DNA of 64,000 nucleotides, taken from assembly GCA_019671005.1 (NCBI GenBank), contig CM033745.1, forward strand, positions 19,334,921 through 19,398,920. Reading direction: 5' to 3'. The translations under genes and the position numbers were made by a program. This document shows positions 24,241-33,808 of the stretch, in pieces. Every line of letters starts with the position of its first letter. Positions within the stretch are counted from its first letter, which is position 1. The notes below the pieces were generated by a model that saw nothing but the letters and a program-made list of their open reading frames with translations, was not told the DNA's origin and ran no database searches. The stretch comes from Hibiscus mutabilis. Taxonomy: Eukaryota > Streptophyta > Magnoliopsida > Malvales > Malvaceae.

Positions 24241-24529
24241 GAGCTTGCTTTGTAATCGGGTAAGGTATGGATGATGAATGATTGCGGGTTAACTACACAC
24301 ACTGCCACAATATTCATAACGTTAATATGGTTGCAAGAAAATAAATGCATGTATAATGATGCGAATGTCATGATGCAATGCAAGAATGTATGCAGATAAG
24401 GTATCGATTCATTTGGTAATCACCCTTTTGAACTACTTCCACGAGAATTAAAGGGTCTAGATTACAACAGAGTTCGTATTACAAAATAAAGATTCCTAAT
24501 ACAAAAGATCTAATTACAACACAGAGTCC
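24241..24529 (-). other. Element A spacer between ORF1 and gag
   Basis: About 290 nt noncoding, conserved with B 43607-43894. No motif recognised. Confidence 0.6.
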
Positions 24530-26824
24530 TATAGATAAGCTCTAGCTCTATCTCCTAATCTTCCAATTGCTTGGAGCAACTTGCTGAACCTGGGAGCTTC
24601 TTCTATTTCTGGGACTATGAAAGGTCGGAGTGTTTCAGCCTCGATGGCCAAATCATTCACATGCCCGGCGACTCATTTGTATGTCCACCATCAAGTTTAT
24701 GTAATATTGGTCCCTATCCTGTACCATCCGGGCAGCGTTACGTAGTCTCTTTTGCCAATAGGTGTCCCCTCTGGCTGCAGCCTCCTCGAAAACACTAATT
24801 CTTTCCTTGTAATCCTCAACAGTTGCTTCGAGGGACTTAATTCGTGCTCGTAACATACTTACTTCGCGCTCTCTTTCTTGTAGCTCAGTGAAGCCATTTC
24901 TCTGGCAGTACATTCGAAGGGAGTGTTCAACTTCCGCCACCTTTCCTTTTAATTCGCCATTCTGAATTTGGCTTTTTTCCAGACTTTGAATAGTGTCATC
25001 GTACAATTTTTGCATCTCTAACAGTCTATTCCGGCTACTTATGGACTTTCTTTTCCATACAGCGATGTTTTCTTTCTCATGATGGACAGCTTGTTTTCCC
25101 TTGTTGATTTCTTGCCTAAATCTTTCCTTTTCTTGGTCAATGGCCTTCTTGGAAGACCATTTTTCTTCCTCCATAGCCGACCGGCAGCTTTCTATCTCCT
25201 TCTCGATCTCTCTCTTGCTGATTTTTCGTTCTTCTTCCACCAAACGGATACCATTCATTCTTTCTTTTTCCACAGCTATGAATTGACTTCGGCCGGCCTT
25301 CTGTATTTTTGCTTGTAGTAGAAGGGCATCTTTTTGATAAAGAGTGTTTTTGTCGCTCAAATCTGCATTTAATTTCTTCAACTGCCTAATGATCCCGTCC
25401 CGTTCATCAACCTCTAAGCTTGCCTTATAGTGCTCGCCCGCATGTTGAGTCTGTTGGATGTCCATTTTCCTTTTAATTTCTTCGAGTTCATTCCGTAAGA
25501 TGTCAGTCTCAGACGGTACCACCCTTGTAAGCTCCTCGAGTGACATTGCTGGTCCTTGATCAGATTCTGGAATCACATTATTAACCCTCAAACATCTCCA
25601 AAGATCGTAGTCTTGGGTAGTCATGTGCTCGGTATCTCCTTCTACTCTGATCCAGTAACAATGGTCCCAGGCCCTCATGATGGTCTGAATTTTCCCTTTG
25701 AACTCCCCTTTGAAGAGAAATTCAGTTCGGCTTAACCCGACGGTATTGGGAATAAACTGTCGTGATCCGAACGGTCGAGACACTAAAAGAGGAGCACAAG
25801 CGATCCCTCCGTGCAATCCCAACATCATCAGCCAGTTAAAATCGCCACAACTATATAGAAAGTAAGTAACTTTACCGAGCCATGAGACCCTCCATGCTAT
25901 GTCTTCGTCTTGAAGGTTCCTGAAGAAGCTAGTCCACATTTTTGTTTTCAAGTCCTCTCGCCATTCTTGTGCTAAGTACTCCCGTAAAGGCGAAAAACCT
26001 TGGAAGGATATCCCCGGTAGGACCCTCATCGGTGTCTTCCACATGCGACTCTGAATCCATACCTGTAACAGCTGTGCGCATCCTCGAAAACGTCCTTCTT
26101 CATGTTTCCGGCTAGCATTTAAGGAAATGAAAGTCTCGGCCAAGATTACTGCTACTAGGTTTGCTTTCCGTTTTACCCGCTCAAACAAGTCCAGAATGGC
26201 TATGTCAATGTTCCTGAGTACTCTTGGAAAGATCACCAAGCCATATATTCCTAAGGCGAATAGGTCCATTTTATTTGCCTCGTATGGATGTGTCGGTATG
26301 ATGTCCCGAATACTTTCCCATGCAAAAACTGTATTGTCTCCTCAGAGCTGAAGCAGGCCATTAACCCAATCGTCACTCATTCCCGCAAAGGTTTTGAGCT
26401 TCGCAGTGTAATTTTGATTCCTCGGAGGCTTCGCGTAGATCCAATCTTCCTGAATGTTCTTCTGGTTAAGTAAAGCAGTGTATTCTTCTACTGTAGGCAT
26501 CATGTTCTGCCCATTGAAAGTGAAGCAGCAAAAGGCCGGATTCCAGAACTGGACTATAGCTCGGAGCAGGGGCTGGTTAACCCGAACATATAACAGCTGT
26601 GCAATGTCGCCATAACTATCGCAGAACAAGTCTTGTAGTCTTCTGTCCCATCTTTCCCAAATGCTTTGAAGATCCCATAAGTTGTTCTGTTGGAGACTCA
26701 CATAGGTGTACCCTGCTATTACGCGTTCGTTCGGCGAACTGTCCCCTTGGGTTTTCTGGTTGACCTCTGACCAATGTCTGACTGACAAATTAAGCTTTTC
26801 TTTCCTAAGACACCTTTTTTCCAT
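24530..26824 (-). pseudogene. Element A ORF1: DUF7745-like head and long coiled coil
   Basis: Starts at ATG 26824 (MEKRCLRKEKLNLSV), though the frame is open further upstream. The N-terminal part (VNQPLLRAIVQFWNPAFCCF, PTVEEYTALL) resembles proteins I recall as DUF7745 or plant-mobile-domain-like; this is recognition, not a search. The C-terminal half (about 25500-24750) is a long charged coiled coil (EKEIESCRSAMEEEKWSSKK...). A TGA at 26344-26342 (CGA in B) splits it, and a frameshift near 24670 changes the last codons; the family's own stop is at 24532-24530. Tat/Ogre elements carry such an ORF1 of unknown function before gag. Confidence 0.75.
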
Positions 26825-27483
26825 GGTGAAAGACTTTCTGATCGGGCAAACCACTTGATCCAGTACCTTTATGTGATGCACATGTATGATGTATGAAAAA
26901 AAAACAAAAGTGAAAAGAAAACAAGTCAGTACCGGATAAAATTAATAAATATATAAATAAAAGGACAAAATTAAATAGAATAAACACACAAAACAACCCT
27001 ATTTATCTCGTCTAAAACCTAAGGTTATCCGCATGGCTCTAAATGGGTAGGTTTCTATGTATTCTCTACATGCAGTCTTGGTTCTAGGAGGTACCCGAAT
27101 TGTCCTTGTTGTCCTCTACTAAGAGTAGCAAGGCCCCTGATCATCACCCATTATAGGCTCTTTTCAACCGGGTTTAATTCAGGGGGACCCATTCGCTTAT
27201 GCTCGTACGAAGGAACGATATCCTTACGAAAACATAAGGTACTTGAGCCCCGAAGGTACTTGCTAGGCCCATACAGGAGAACGATATCTCCACGAAAGTA
27301 TTAGCGTTTCCCCCCACTTAAAAAACGGGTTTATATGCCATATTTTAAATGCGTTAAAATAAACGCGCAATTATGACCGAGTATTAATTTAATAGTCACT
27401 TTAATCTGGAACTTCTAATATTATTAAAGCGGTAATTATTTGAAAAAGCTTGACTCTCTTTATTTTGTTAAAAACAAAAAACA
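26825..27483 (-). other. Element A 5' leader
   Basis: Noncoding leader between primer-binding site and ORF1, conserved in B 40665-41321. No clear functional motif identified. Confidence 0.6.
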
Positions 27484-27502
27484 GTCCCCAGCGGAGTCGC
27501 CA
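27484..27502 (-). other. Element A primer-binding site
   Basis: Minus strand TGGCGACTCCGCTGGGGAC, starting TGG so that it pairs with a tRNA 3' CCA end, 2 bp inside the 5' LTR. Identical to B 40647-40665. Tat/Ogre elements are reported to use an Arg-type tRNA; I could not check the exact tRNA. Confidence 0.8.
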
Positions 27503-27504
27503 TC

Positions 27505-30391
27505 TATAGCGATGTCCTCTTTTCGCTAAAAAAAGTAGGTTTTCGAAGGTGTTTATGAATTTTTCGGGTATTAAAATATTTATTCCGTGGGGTTTTAAAA
27601 AAACCGCCTTTTATTTAAAAATTGGAGTCGCCACCGGCCATTTAGGTAGGTCGGACACCATAAAACCAGAGATTTAAAAATTATTTGGTTCGGGAGTCGG
27701 TTACGGATTAGCACCCCCACACCGCCCAAAATTGATACTTTAATAATTATCGCTTTATTGATATTAGACTTTCCAGATTAAAGTGACGATTAGTTTAAAA
27801 TTCGGTTATAATTGCGAATAAAATTTAAAGGCCCTGTTATCCGAGGGTAAACGCCCAACCACTATCACTACGCCTGATACTGGCCCCGTTTACGCTCGGA
27901 TAAAAGGGCACCGCATTGACAATTTATATATCATTATGCAACCTTAGTGAGAAAAATATAAAACATGGCAAATAATTTAAATACAATACAAATAAATATT
28001 AACATAATAGAATACTAATCTAACATAAATAAAATACGTAACTAAAACATACGTATATACATATTAATCTTAATAGTAAATAAAAACAAATTTAACATAT
28101 CACAATGACAAGGCATGAATAAATACATGTGTGAACAAAAACACATATTCCAAGACGACATACATATTAGAAATAAAACACATTTCAACATATGTAGAAC
28201 AAGGTATTATATATGAAAAGAAAATATACTAACACGTAACCTAAAAGCCAAGAGAACATACAATACATGCTAAAATACAAAACATGTTGTGTACGAGCCA
28301 ACTAGAATATCAACATAATATGCGTGATACGAATAACCGAACAAATACATAAAGATACATAATCATCATAAACTTAACACACATATACATGTAAACATGA
28401 AAATACAAGGCATATACGAGGGATATATAATAAGGCAAAAGGCTACATCAACATACACGATTATAATAAACGAACATGAATATTTACATGGAAACAAGAC
28501 TAAAATGAAAAGAAATAAACATCAGTAGCAGAAATTAAAGGACAATAACATGCGATTTAGGGACGAAAATGCAAGCAGGACCGAACTTGCAAGGATTGAA
28601 ACTGTAATTGGACCAAGGGGCAGACTCGAAATGAAAATTTCAAAAACGCGGTGGGACTAGTGAGGTAATTTTTCCATTTAAAAACTGATTCAATTTGATT
28701 TAGGGATTGGATTGCAAGATTTTAAAATATAAGGGGGGACTGGAATTGTAAATATACCATGCGGCGAGACAGAAATGAAAATATCAAAAACGCGGGAGGA
28801 TTTATTTCTGAATTTACCCATTTCACAAAATAAAAACGCCTATAAAATCCCTTTTTTCAGCCCAAACCCAAACTTTTCCTCATTTTATTTCAAAACCAAT
28901 TTTATAATAACCCTTCGTTCTTTCATTTTCTCTCAAATCCTCCCTGAACCTGTGATGAACCCAGAAACCGGCGGCTTTCCACCGCCGGTCGCCGCTAGCT
29001 GGCGCCGGCGAACCAAAAGACACACCCAAAACTGACCTATTTCCCAACTGAACCCGAATATGAACTTAGATCTACGTTAGGACTCGCCTATTTCCCTAGA
29101 TCTAAGAAATACGAAACGAAAAAAAACCCTTTTTTGTTTGTATTCAACCCGAAACGAAACCAAAAGGGGGCCTCCCACTCCCTTCAGTTCACCATATTCG
29201 GCCTGGGAAAGCCGAAGAGGCTTGTCACTGGTAAGGGGAGATCCACAGACGACGAGGGTAACAACTCTAAATCCCCTTTTTTTGTTATTACTACGTATAT
29301 TTTTTGTATGCATGCAAAGAAGTAAGAAAAGAGAAGAGTATTACCACTGAAAACTTGTTGTTTTTTGTATTTTTTCTTTCCGATTACAACTTGACTGCCT
29401 TACAATTACTTGTTTCATACATATATCTCTGTCTCTTTGGTTTGGTAACAAGTAATATAATCTATTTTTTAGATCTGAACTGATACTGACATAATCTCTC
29501 TTTTTTTGTGTTGTTCTGATATGTCTGAACGCGGTGGTTGGAGACCGGCATGGTGGCGGTGTGGGGGAGTTGTCTTCGGCCAGAGGCGTTCTCGGCCGTT
29601 GGATTAGATCTGATCTAACGGTCGGGCTGGCTTGAAGGATGAACGGCCCAGATGAAACCTTGATCGGTGAAACGGCTCCAGATCGTGCCACGTGGGGCTC
29701 AGCAGTCGAGGGGTTATAGCGCGTGAGACTCACGCACGCGTGGGATATCGAAGAGTCCGCGCGTGGCACTCGAACCGTCCAGATGTGTAGTTCACGCGGC
29801 TGGCTAGATATTTTATCCTTCCTTGATCGTGGCCGTTGGATCAGATCTTGATCCAACGGCCCATAGTTATCTGCACAAAAATAATTAGGGTTAAATGGGG
29901 TCTTGGGCTTGGGCCAATCGGGCCTTGTATTATTATTTGTTGTAATAATATGGACATTTTAACTTAAGTGGGCTTCCTATTATTTTTCCAATTTTGTCCA
30001 TACATATTAATATATTAATATAATAGTAAATACAGATACATACGTACTTACGTATACATACATACAATTGTGATTCACACATACATACACTTAATAATAC
30101 ATGCAACACTTTTTCGTATCTATTCAATAATAACAAGTACACTAATATACACATGCAAACACATATAGACCTACTCATATACTAACATCTATTTGTACGA
30201 TACTCCTAACATAAATATAACCATATCATACGTATATTAATAGGTACGTAATACACCATATCAATATATGCATACCCTCACACTTATATCATTATATAAT
30301 ACATTAACATATACACACGCACACCTACATGTAATCATGTACTAATATGTTAATATAATACTTAGAGGTTAGATAAAAATGAGTGATTACA
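27505..30391 (-). repeat. Element A 5' LTR (long copy)
   Basis: 2,887 bp. The inner edge now reads TATAGCG where the ancestral TGTAGCG is expected (G to A). It contains a GC-rich block (28930-29860), two palindromes (29596-29621 imperfect; 29831-29861 with 13-bp arms), and TATA-like GATATATAAT near 28420. The outermost bases include an ATG at 30379 that reads in frame into the LRR gene. Small open frames inside, for example 28775-29035 and minus 29341-29856, are not called as genes. Confidence 0.92.
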
Positions 30392-31023
30392 TAGCTTTGT
30401 TTCCCAAAAACGCAAGTTTACCTAAAATAAGACAGCTTTATCTCAACAAAAACCAGTTTTCTGGAGCATTCCCATATGTCCTGTCGAAGAGCATGGAGTT
30501 GGAAATTGTTGACATTCAGAATAACGACTTGTCAGGTGAGCTTTCATCTTACTTGCCTGTCCTCCCAAAGTTAAAAGCACTACTCCTCGGCGGGAACCGG
30601 TTCGAAGGGCAAATACCACGGAGACTTTGCCAAATGAGGGAATTACATTTTTTAAATGTATCAAGAAATGGTCTTTCTGGTGACATTCCCGACTGTGTTG
30701 ACAACATTACTTCTTGGACGGATACTTCTTACGGTGGTTCTTTTCCAACCGACTCCTGGAGCAGGTTTGATTTGATGGTCAAAGGTGTACTATTAAGTTT
30801 TAGTGGCCCCATTCTTCGATATTTGAAGGGAACAGATGCATCTTTGAATAAACTAACCGGTAAAATTCCAATCCAAATGACACGATTGACGGAGATTTCT
30901 AGTCTAAACATGTCGAACAACCTTCTCACCGGTCAAATACCTTCATCGTTGGCAAACTTGAAAGGTGTAGAAAGCCTAGATCTTTCACACAACAATCTCT
31001 TCGGTGGGATCCCCCTGAATTAA
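30379..31023 (+). pseudogene. LRR exon 2, 3' part, with an ATG supplied by the LTR
   Basis: Four codons plus part of a fifth come from the LTR end (MSDY...), then the LRR frame resumes at 30397. Domains: four LRRs (IRQLYLNKNQFSGAFP, LEIVDIQNNDLSGELS, LKALLLGGNRFEGQIP, LHFLNVSRNGLSGDIP), an island region (DCVDNITSW to DLMVKGVLLSFSG), then three LRRs (LKGTDASLNKLTGKIP, ISSLNMSNNLLTGQIP, VESLDLSHNNLFGGIP). It ends at a premature stop, 31021-31023. A frameshift there restores a cap-like reading (FNNLSDMIPPPKAQF). Without a signal peptide this open frame would not reach the membrane, and expression is unknown. Confidence 0.8.
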
Positions 31024-31359
31024 CTGAGCTTCTTTTTCTCGAGGTTTTTTCTGTATCGTTCAACAATCTATCAGACATGATACCACCGCCGAAAGCCCAA
31101 TTTCGGTATTTGATGAAAGCAGTTACTGGGGCAATCCCGGCCTCTGCGGAGTTCCACTTGAAATGAAATGCAACGGCAGTGCAGAGACACTAGCTTTTTA
31201 TGCGAGTGCAGAGAAGTTGGATATCAGTTGTATGCTTTGCTGTTTTGGTATGCTTTGCTGTTTACTATTATCATTTTGTGTACAATAAGACCGAAGCCAA
31301 GGTTCCGATTTTTGCCTTCAGATTATTTCTGTATTTACTTGCAGCATGTACAACGATAG
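31024..31359 (+). pseudogene. LRR gene C-terminal cap and membrane anchor, frameshifted
   Basis: In shifting frames the sequence shows the cap (NNLSDMIPPPKAQF; then SYWGNPGLCGVPLEM with the conserved Cys) and a hydrophobic anchor (ALLFWYALLFTIIILC, in the 31168-31359 frame). At least two frameshifts lie between 31021 and 31170. The end of the gene is approximate; no polyadenylation signal was fixed. Confidence 0.65.
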
Positions 31360-31687
31360 CGAATTTTACAATGATTTATCGACTGTTATTTTCTTAGTAT
31401 AATTATTTGATACACTAACAAGTATTTTTTTCGCAAATGATTTTAATCAATCACAAATTTATTAATTACTTATTTAAACATTAATTAAAAGAATTTTGGT
31501 AGTAAGTCAAGGTTGTTTGTGAAAAAAAACTTAATTGTCAATATATCATATAATAATTCTTAATAACATCAGTTGAACAAACTTAGTACTATGTTGCATT
31601 TTTGTTCATTGTCACTGAATTTTCAGGGTACTTGTAAAATAGTCATTGAATCCAATCATTCTCATTAGGATAAGCTTATTACATTTA
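31360..31687. other. AT-rich intergenic stretch
   Basis: Nothing recognised beyond the probable 3' flank of the LRR gene. Confidence 0.5.
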
Positions 31688-32165
31688 ACAAAAACTGTTG
31701 AACACCAATAATGCTGAACATTAATAATGCTGAACACCATTAGATTGATTAATAAAGATTAAAAATCTCAAGAACTTAACATATAATTATAAATTATTTA
31801 AAATAAAATTTTAATTAAATCATTTTCATATATATTATATATATTTTTAAATTTTTTAAATAATTAGATCAAATACCAATTTTAGTCAATTTTAAAAACC
31901 CTAAACCCTAAAACCGAAATTATAAACCCAAAACCCAAAACATTAAACCATAAACTCTAAACCCTAAATATTAAACCCAATATTCAAATTTGGGGTTTAG
32001 GGTTTATGGTTTAAGGTTTTGGGTTTTAGGTTTTGATTTAGGTTTTAGGTTTGGGGTTTAGGGAATATATTATAATTATATGTTGAGTATTTGAGATTTT
32101 TAATCTATATTAATCAATTTAATGATGTTCAACGTTAGTGGTGTTCAACAGTGTTCGTAGAGCGT
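31688..32165. repeat. Fold-back (inverted) repeat with telomere-like core
   Basis: The arms are inverted copies: CTGTTGAACACC and AGATTGATTAAT, AACATATAATTATAA on the left correspond to the reverse complement on the right. The centre has AAACCCTAAAC-type units (31895-31980) facing TTTAGGGTTT units (31985-32070). It could be a MITE or fold-back element; the telomere-like units are degenerate and inverted, so this is not a telomere. No target-site duplication was fixed. Confidence 0.7.
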
Positions 32166-32993
32166 TGTAGAATTTTTCTTCTCATAAAAGTTATTGTTGA
32201 TAATAATACTTCCATATTAAAGTCATGCGGTTAAAAACGTTCATTTTGGTCATTAAAGTGTTAAATGAATAACAATAACCACTAGCGTGGTAGAATTTTA
32301 AAGTTGGTAAAATACAAATGAAACACTTAACTTTCTAAAGTTTTCAGAAGTGACACCAAATCTAAAACGATTTTTGTACTTTTGACCTCAAATTATTAAA
32401 ACTTCTAATTTAGTTTTAATTTTTTTAGATTTTACAATTAACCCTCACACTTCTCGATTTTTATAAAAGTACCCCTGAACTTCAAAAACTTACAATTAAA
32501 TCATTAAATTCCAAATTTTCTCAATTAAGCCCCTAAATTCAATTTTAAGCCTAATAAGCCCCCTAAATATCACATTTTTGAAAACTAATACTTTTAAAAA
32601 ATGACATCTCTATTCAAAAACTATAATTATTTTTATATAAAAAATAATTGTATACATATAAGCATAGAATTTGCATGATAGCACTTTCAGGGGCTAGAAA
32701 AAAACCCGAACCCACCATATGAGAATGTCAAGCTGGAATTCATGGAGACGATGGAGCGTTTTCGACTGGTTTCTGACAACGATTAAAGAATCGTTGGAGA
32801 ATCTCATGTTTGACGGCCATCTAAGCAATTTGGGCAATCGGTTGGATGAAACAAAAAGGAGGGTGATAAGGTTTAAATGTTTTTTATGCGTCTCAAGTAT
32901 GTCATGTTTGAGTCCCCTTAATCCATATTTATTTCCTTTTCCTTGCATTAACAACAAACTAAAACATATATTGTATTTGGTACTTTATATCAC
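32166..32993. other. Intergenic stretch, no gene recognised
   Basis: Frames around 32694-33012 on both strands have no recognisable domain. TGACCAAA-type motifs near 32250 may pair with others near 33340-33410 as a weak inverted repeat, not established. Confidence 0.4.
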
Positions 32994-32995
32994 AA

Positions 32996-33120
32996 ATGGC
33001 CACTTGGTTTAGTGGCAAACTCACACCACTTACACCTAGGGAACTTGGGTTTGATTCCTAACCAAGGCAAAACAGCTCTTTGTTTTATCTTCCTCATCCA
33101 ATCGGGTGACACGTGTCACC
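32996..33120 (+). mobile_element. tRNA-derived SINE head
   Basis: An A box TGGTTTAGTGG (33005-33015) and a B box GGTTTGATTCC (33048-33058) lie at tRNA-like spacing, starting GGCCACTTGG. The sequence does not fold as a full tRNA by eye. This is the usual head of a plant SINE with RNA polymerase III internal promoter. The tail boundary is not clear; related inverted GTGACACGTGTCACC sequence lies just downstream. Confidence 0.6.
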
Positions 33121-33808
33121 ACTTGATTGGAGGATGAAAATAAATTTATTAAATAAAAATAAATAATTAAATTCCTCCAATAAGGTGATGACACGTGTTG
33201 CCACCTAATTGAGTAATTAATTTATTTAATTTCAAATTAAAATTAGGATCAAATTGATATAATATATAACTAACAGGGACCAAATATGTAATTATATAAA
33301 TTTCCCTTTAACATCCACGTCACCCATTTAACGACACTTAACTTCAAGTGACCAAAAGTTTACAGACCGAAAACGTAAGTGACCTTATCAGTCGAATTTG
33401 AAAATTGGCGACCAAAACTATACTAAGAGAAAACATAAGTGACCATTGTAGTAGTTAACCCATTATATATTTGTATTACTACCTAGAGTTGGGTGGATTC
33501 TTACCTCCTAGGTGAGGTAATCTCGATTGATATATTAGCCCGTGCGCATATACTTTACTGTGCTCTTTGTTAGAGGCGATAGATACTGGATCATTTCTTT
33601 GAATTTACAGTTGGCGAATATCTACTTTTAGATATTGTGTATATTCACTTGGGAGCAGCGAATGCTTTAGATGATCCATTCATTTTGGCAATCCATTTGT
33701 TTTGTTGGCAGTTCATTAATGTAAACTTCCAATGCTCGTAAACTTGTAGGGTAAATAGGTAACGAATGCTTGTCCCCTTTTTGAAAATAATTCGTAAGAG
33801 AGCTCGCC
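33121..33808. other. Intergenic stretch with two related CACGTG segments
   Basis: Two similar segments (about 33098-33150 and 33176-33230) share a GTGACACGTGT core and Tta/Aaa-rich tails. No gene recognised. Confidence 0.45.

Larger units (their letters stand above)
13655..30391 (-). mobile_element. Element A: Tat/Ogre-type Ty3/gypsy retrotransposon
   Basis: 16,737 bp, minus strand, inserted in an LRR codon (GAGCT/TAGCT duplication). Order in its own sense: 5' LTR 30391-27505, primer-binding site, ORF1, gag-protease-G-patch, RT with two RNase H domains, integrase, long 3' untranslated region with tandem repeats, polypurine tract, 3' LTR 15378-13655. The extra ORF1 upstream of gag, the large size, the second (archaeal-like) RNase H, the absence of a chromodomain and the tandem repeats before the 3' LTR are known marks of the Tat/Ogre lineage. 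All reading frames are broken. Element B is a second copy of the same family. Confidence 0.92.
12255..31359 (+). pseudogene. LRR receptor-like protein pseudogene split by Element A
   Basis: The overall gene is exon 1 (12255-12636), an intron, a large exon 2 cut at 13654, Element A, and the rest of exon 2 from 30397. It encodes the extracellular LRR receptor-like protein type (no kinase): signal peptide, cysteine-paired LRR N-cap, many 24-residue LRRs, an island region, more LRRs, C-terminal cap, and a short membrane anchor. Such proteins sit in the plasma membrane and many act in pathogen or development sensing; this one's ligand is unknown. Besides the 16.7-kb insertion, at least two frameshifts after about 31020 break the cap and anchor region. 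The spliced exon frame is otherwise intact, so the gene may have died recently. Confidence 0.85.

Noticed and set aside
29341..29856. 171-codon minus-strand frame in the Element A LTR
   Set aside because: Contained in the GC-rich LTR block; truncated to 101 codons in the other LTR; no domain.
31895..32070. Telomeric repeat tract
   Set aside because: Units are degenerate and inverted around a centre, so not an internal telomere array.
32694..33012. Frames on both strands as possible genes
   Set aside because: No domain, starts or codon pattern to support them; region is repeat-like.
33005..33058. Intact tRNA gene
   Set aside because: A and B boxes are present but the full cloverleaf and acceptor stem are not apparent; a SINE head fits better.
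32230..33460. Possible MULE with TGACCAAA-type ends
   Set aside because: The inverted matches are short and interrupted by other elements; not supportable without alignment.
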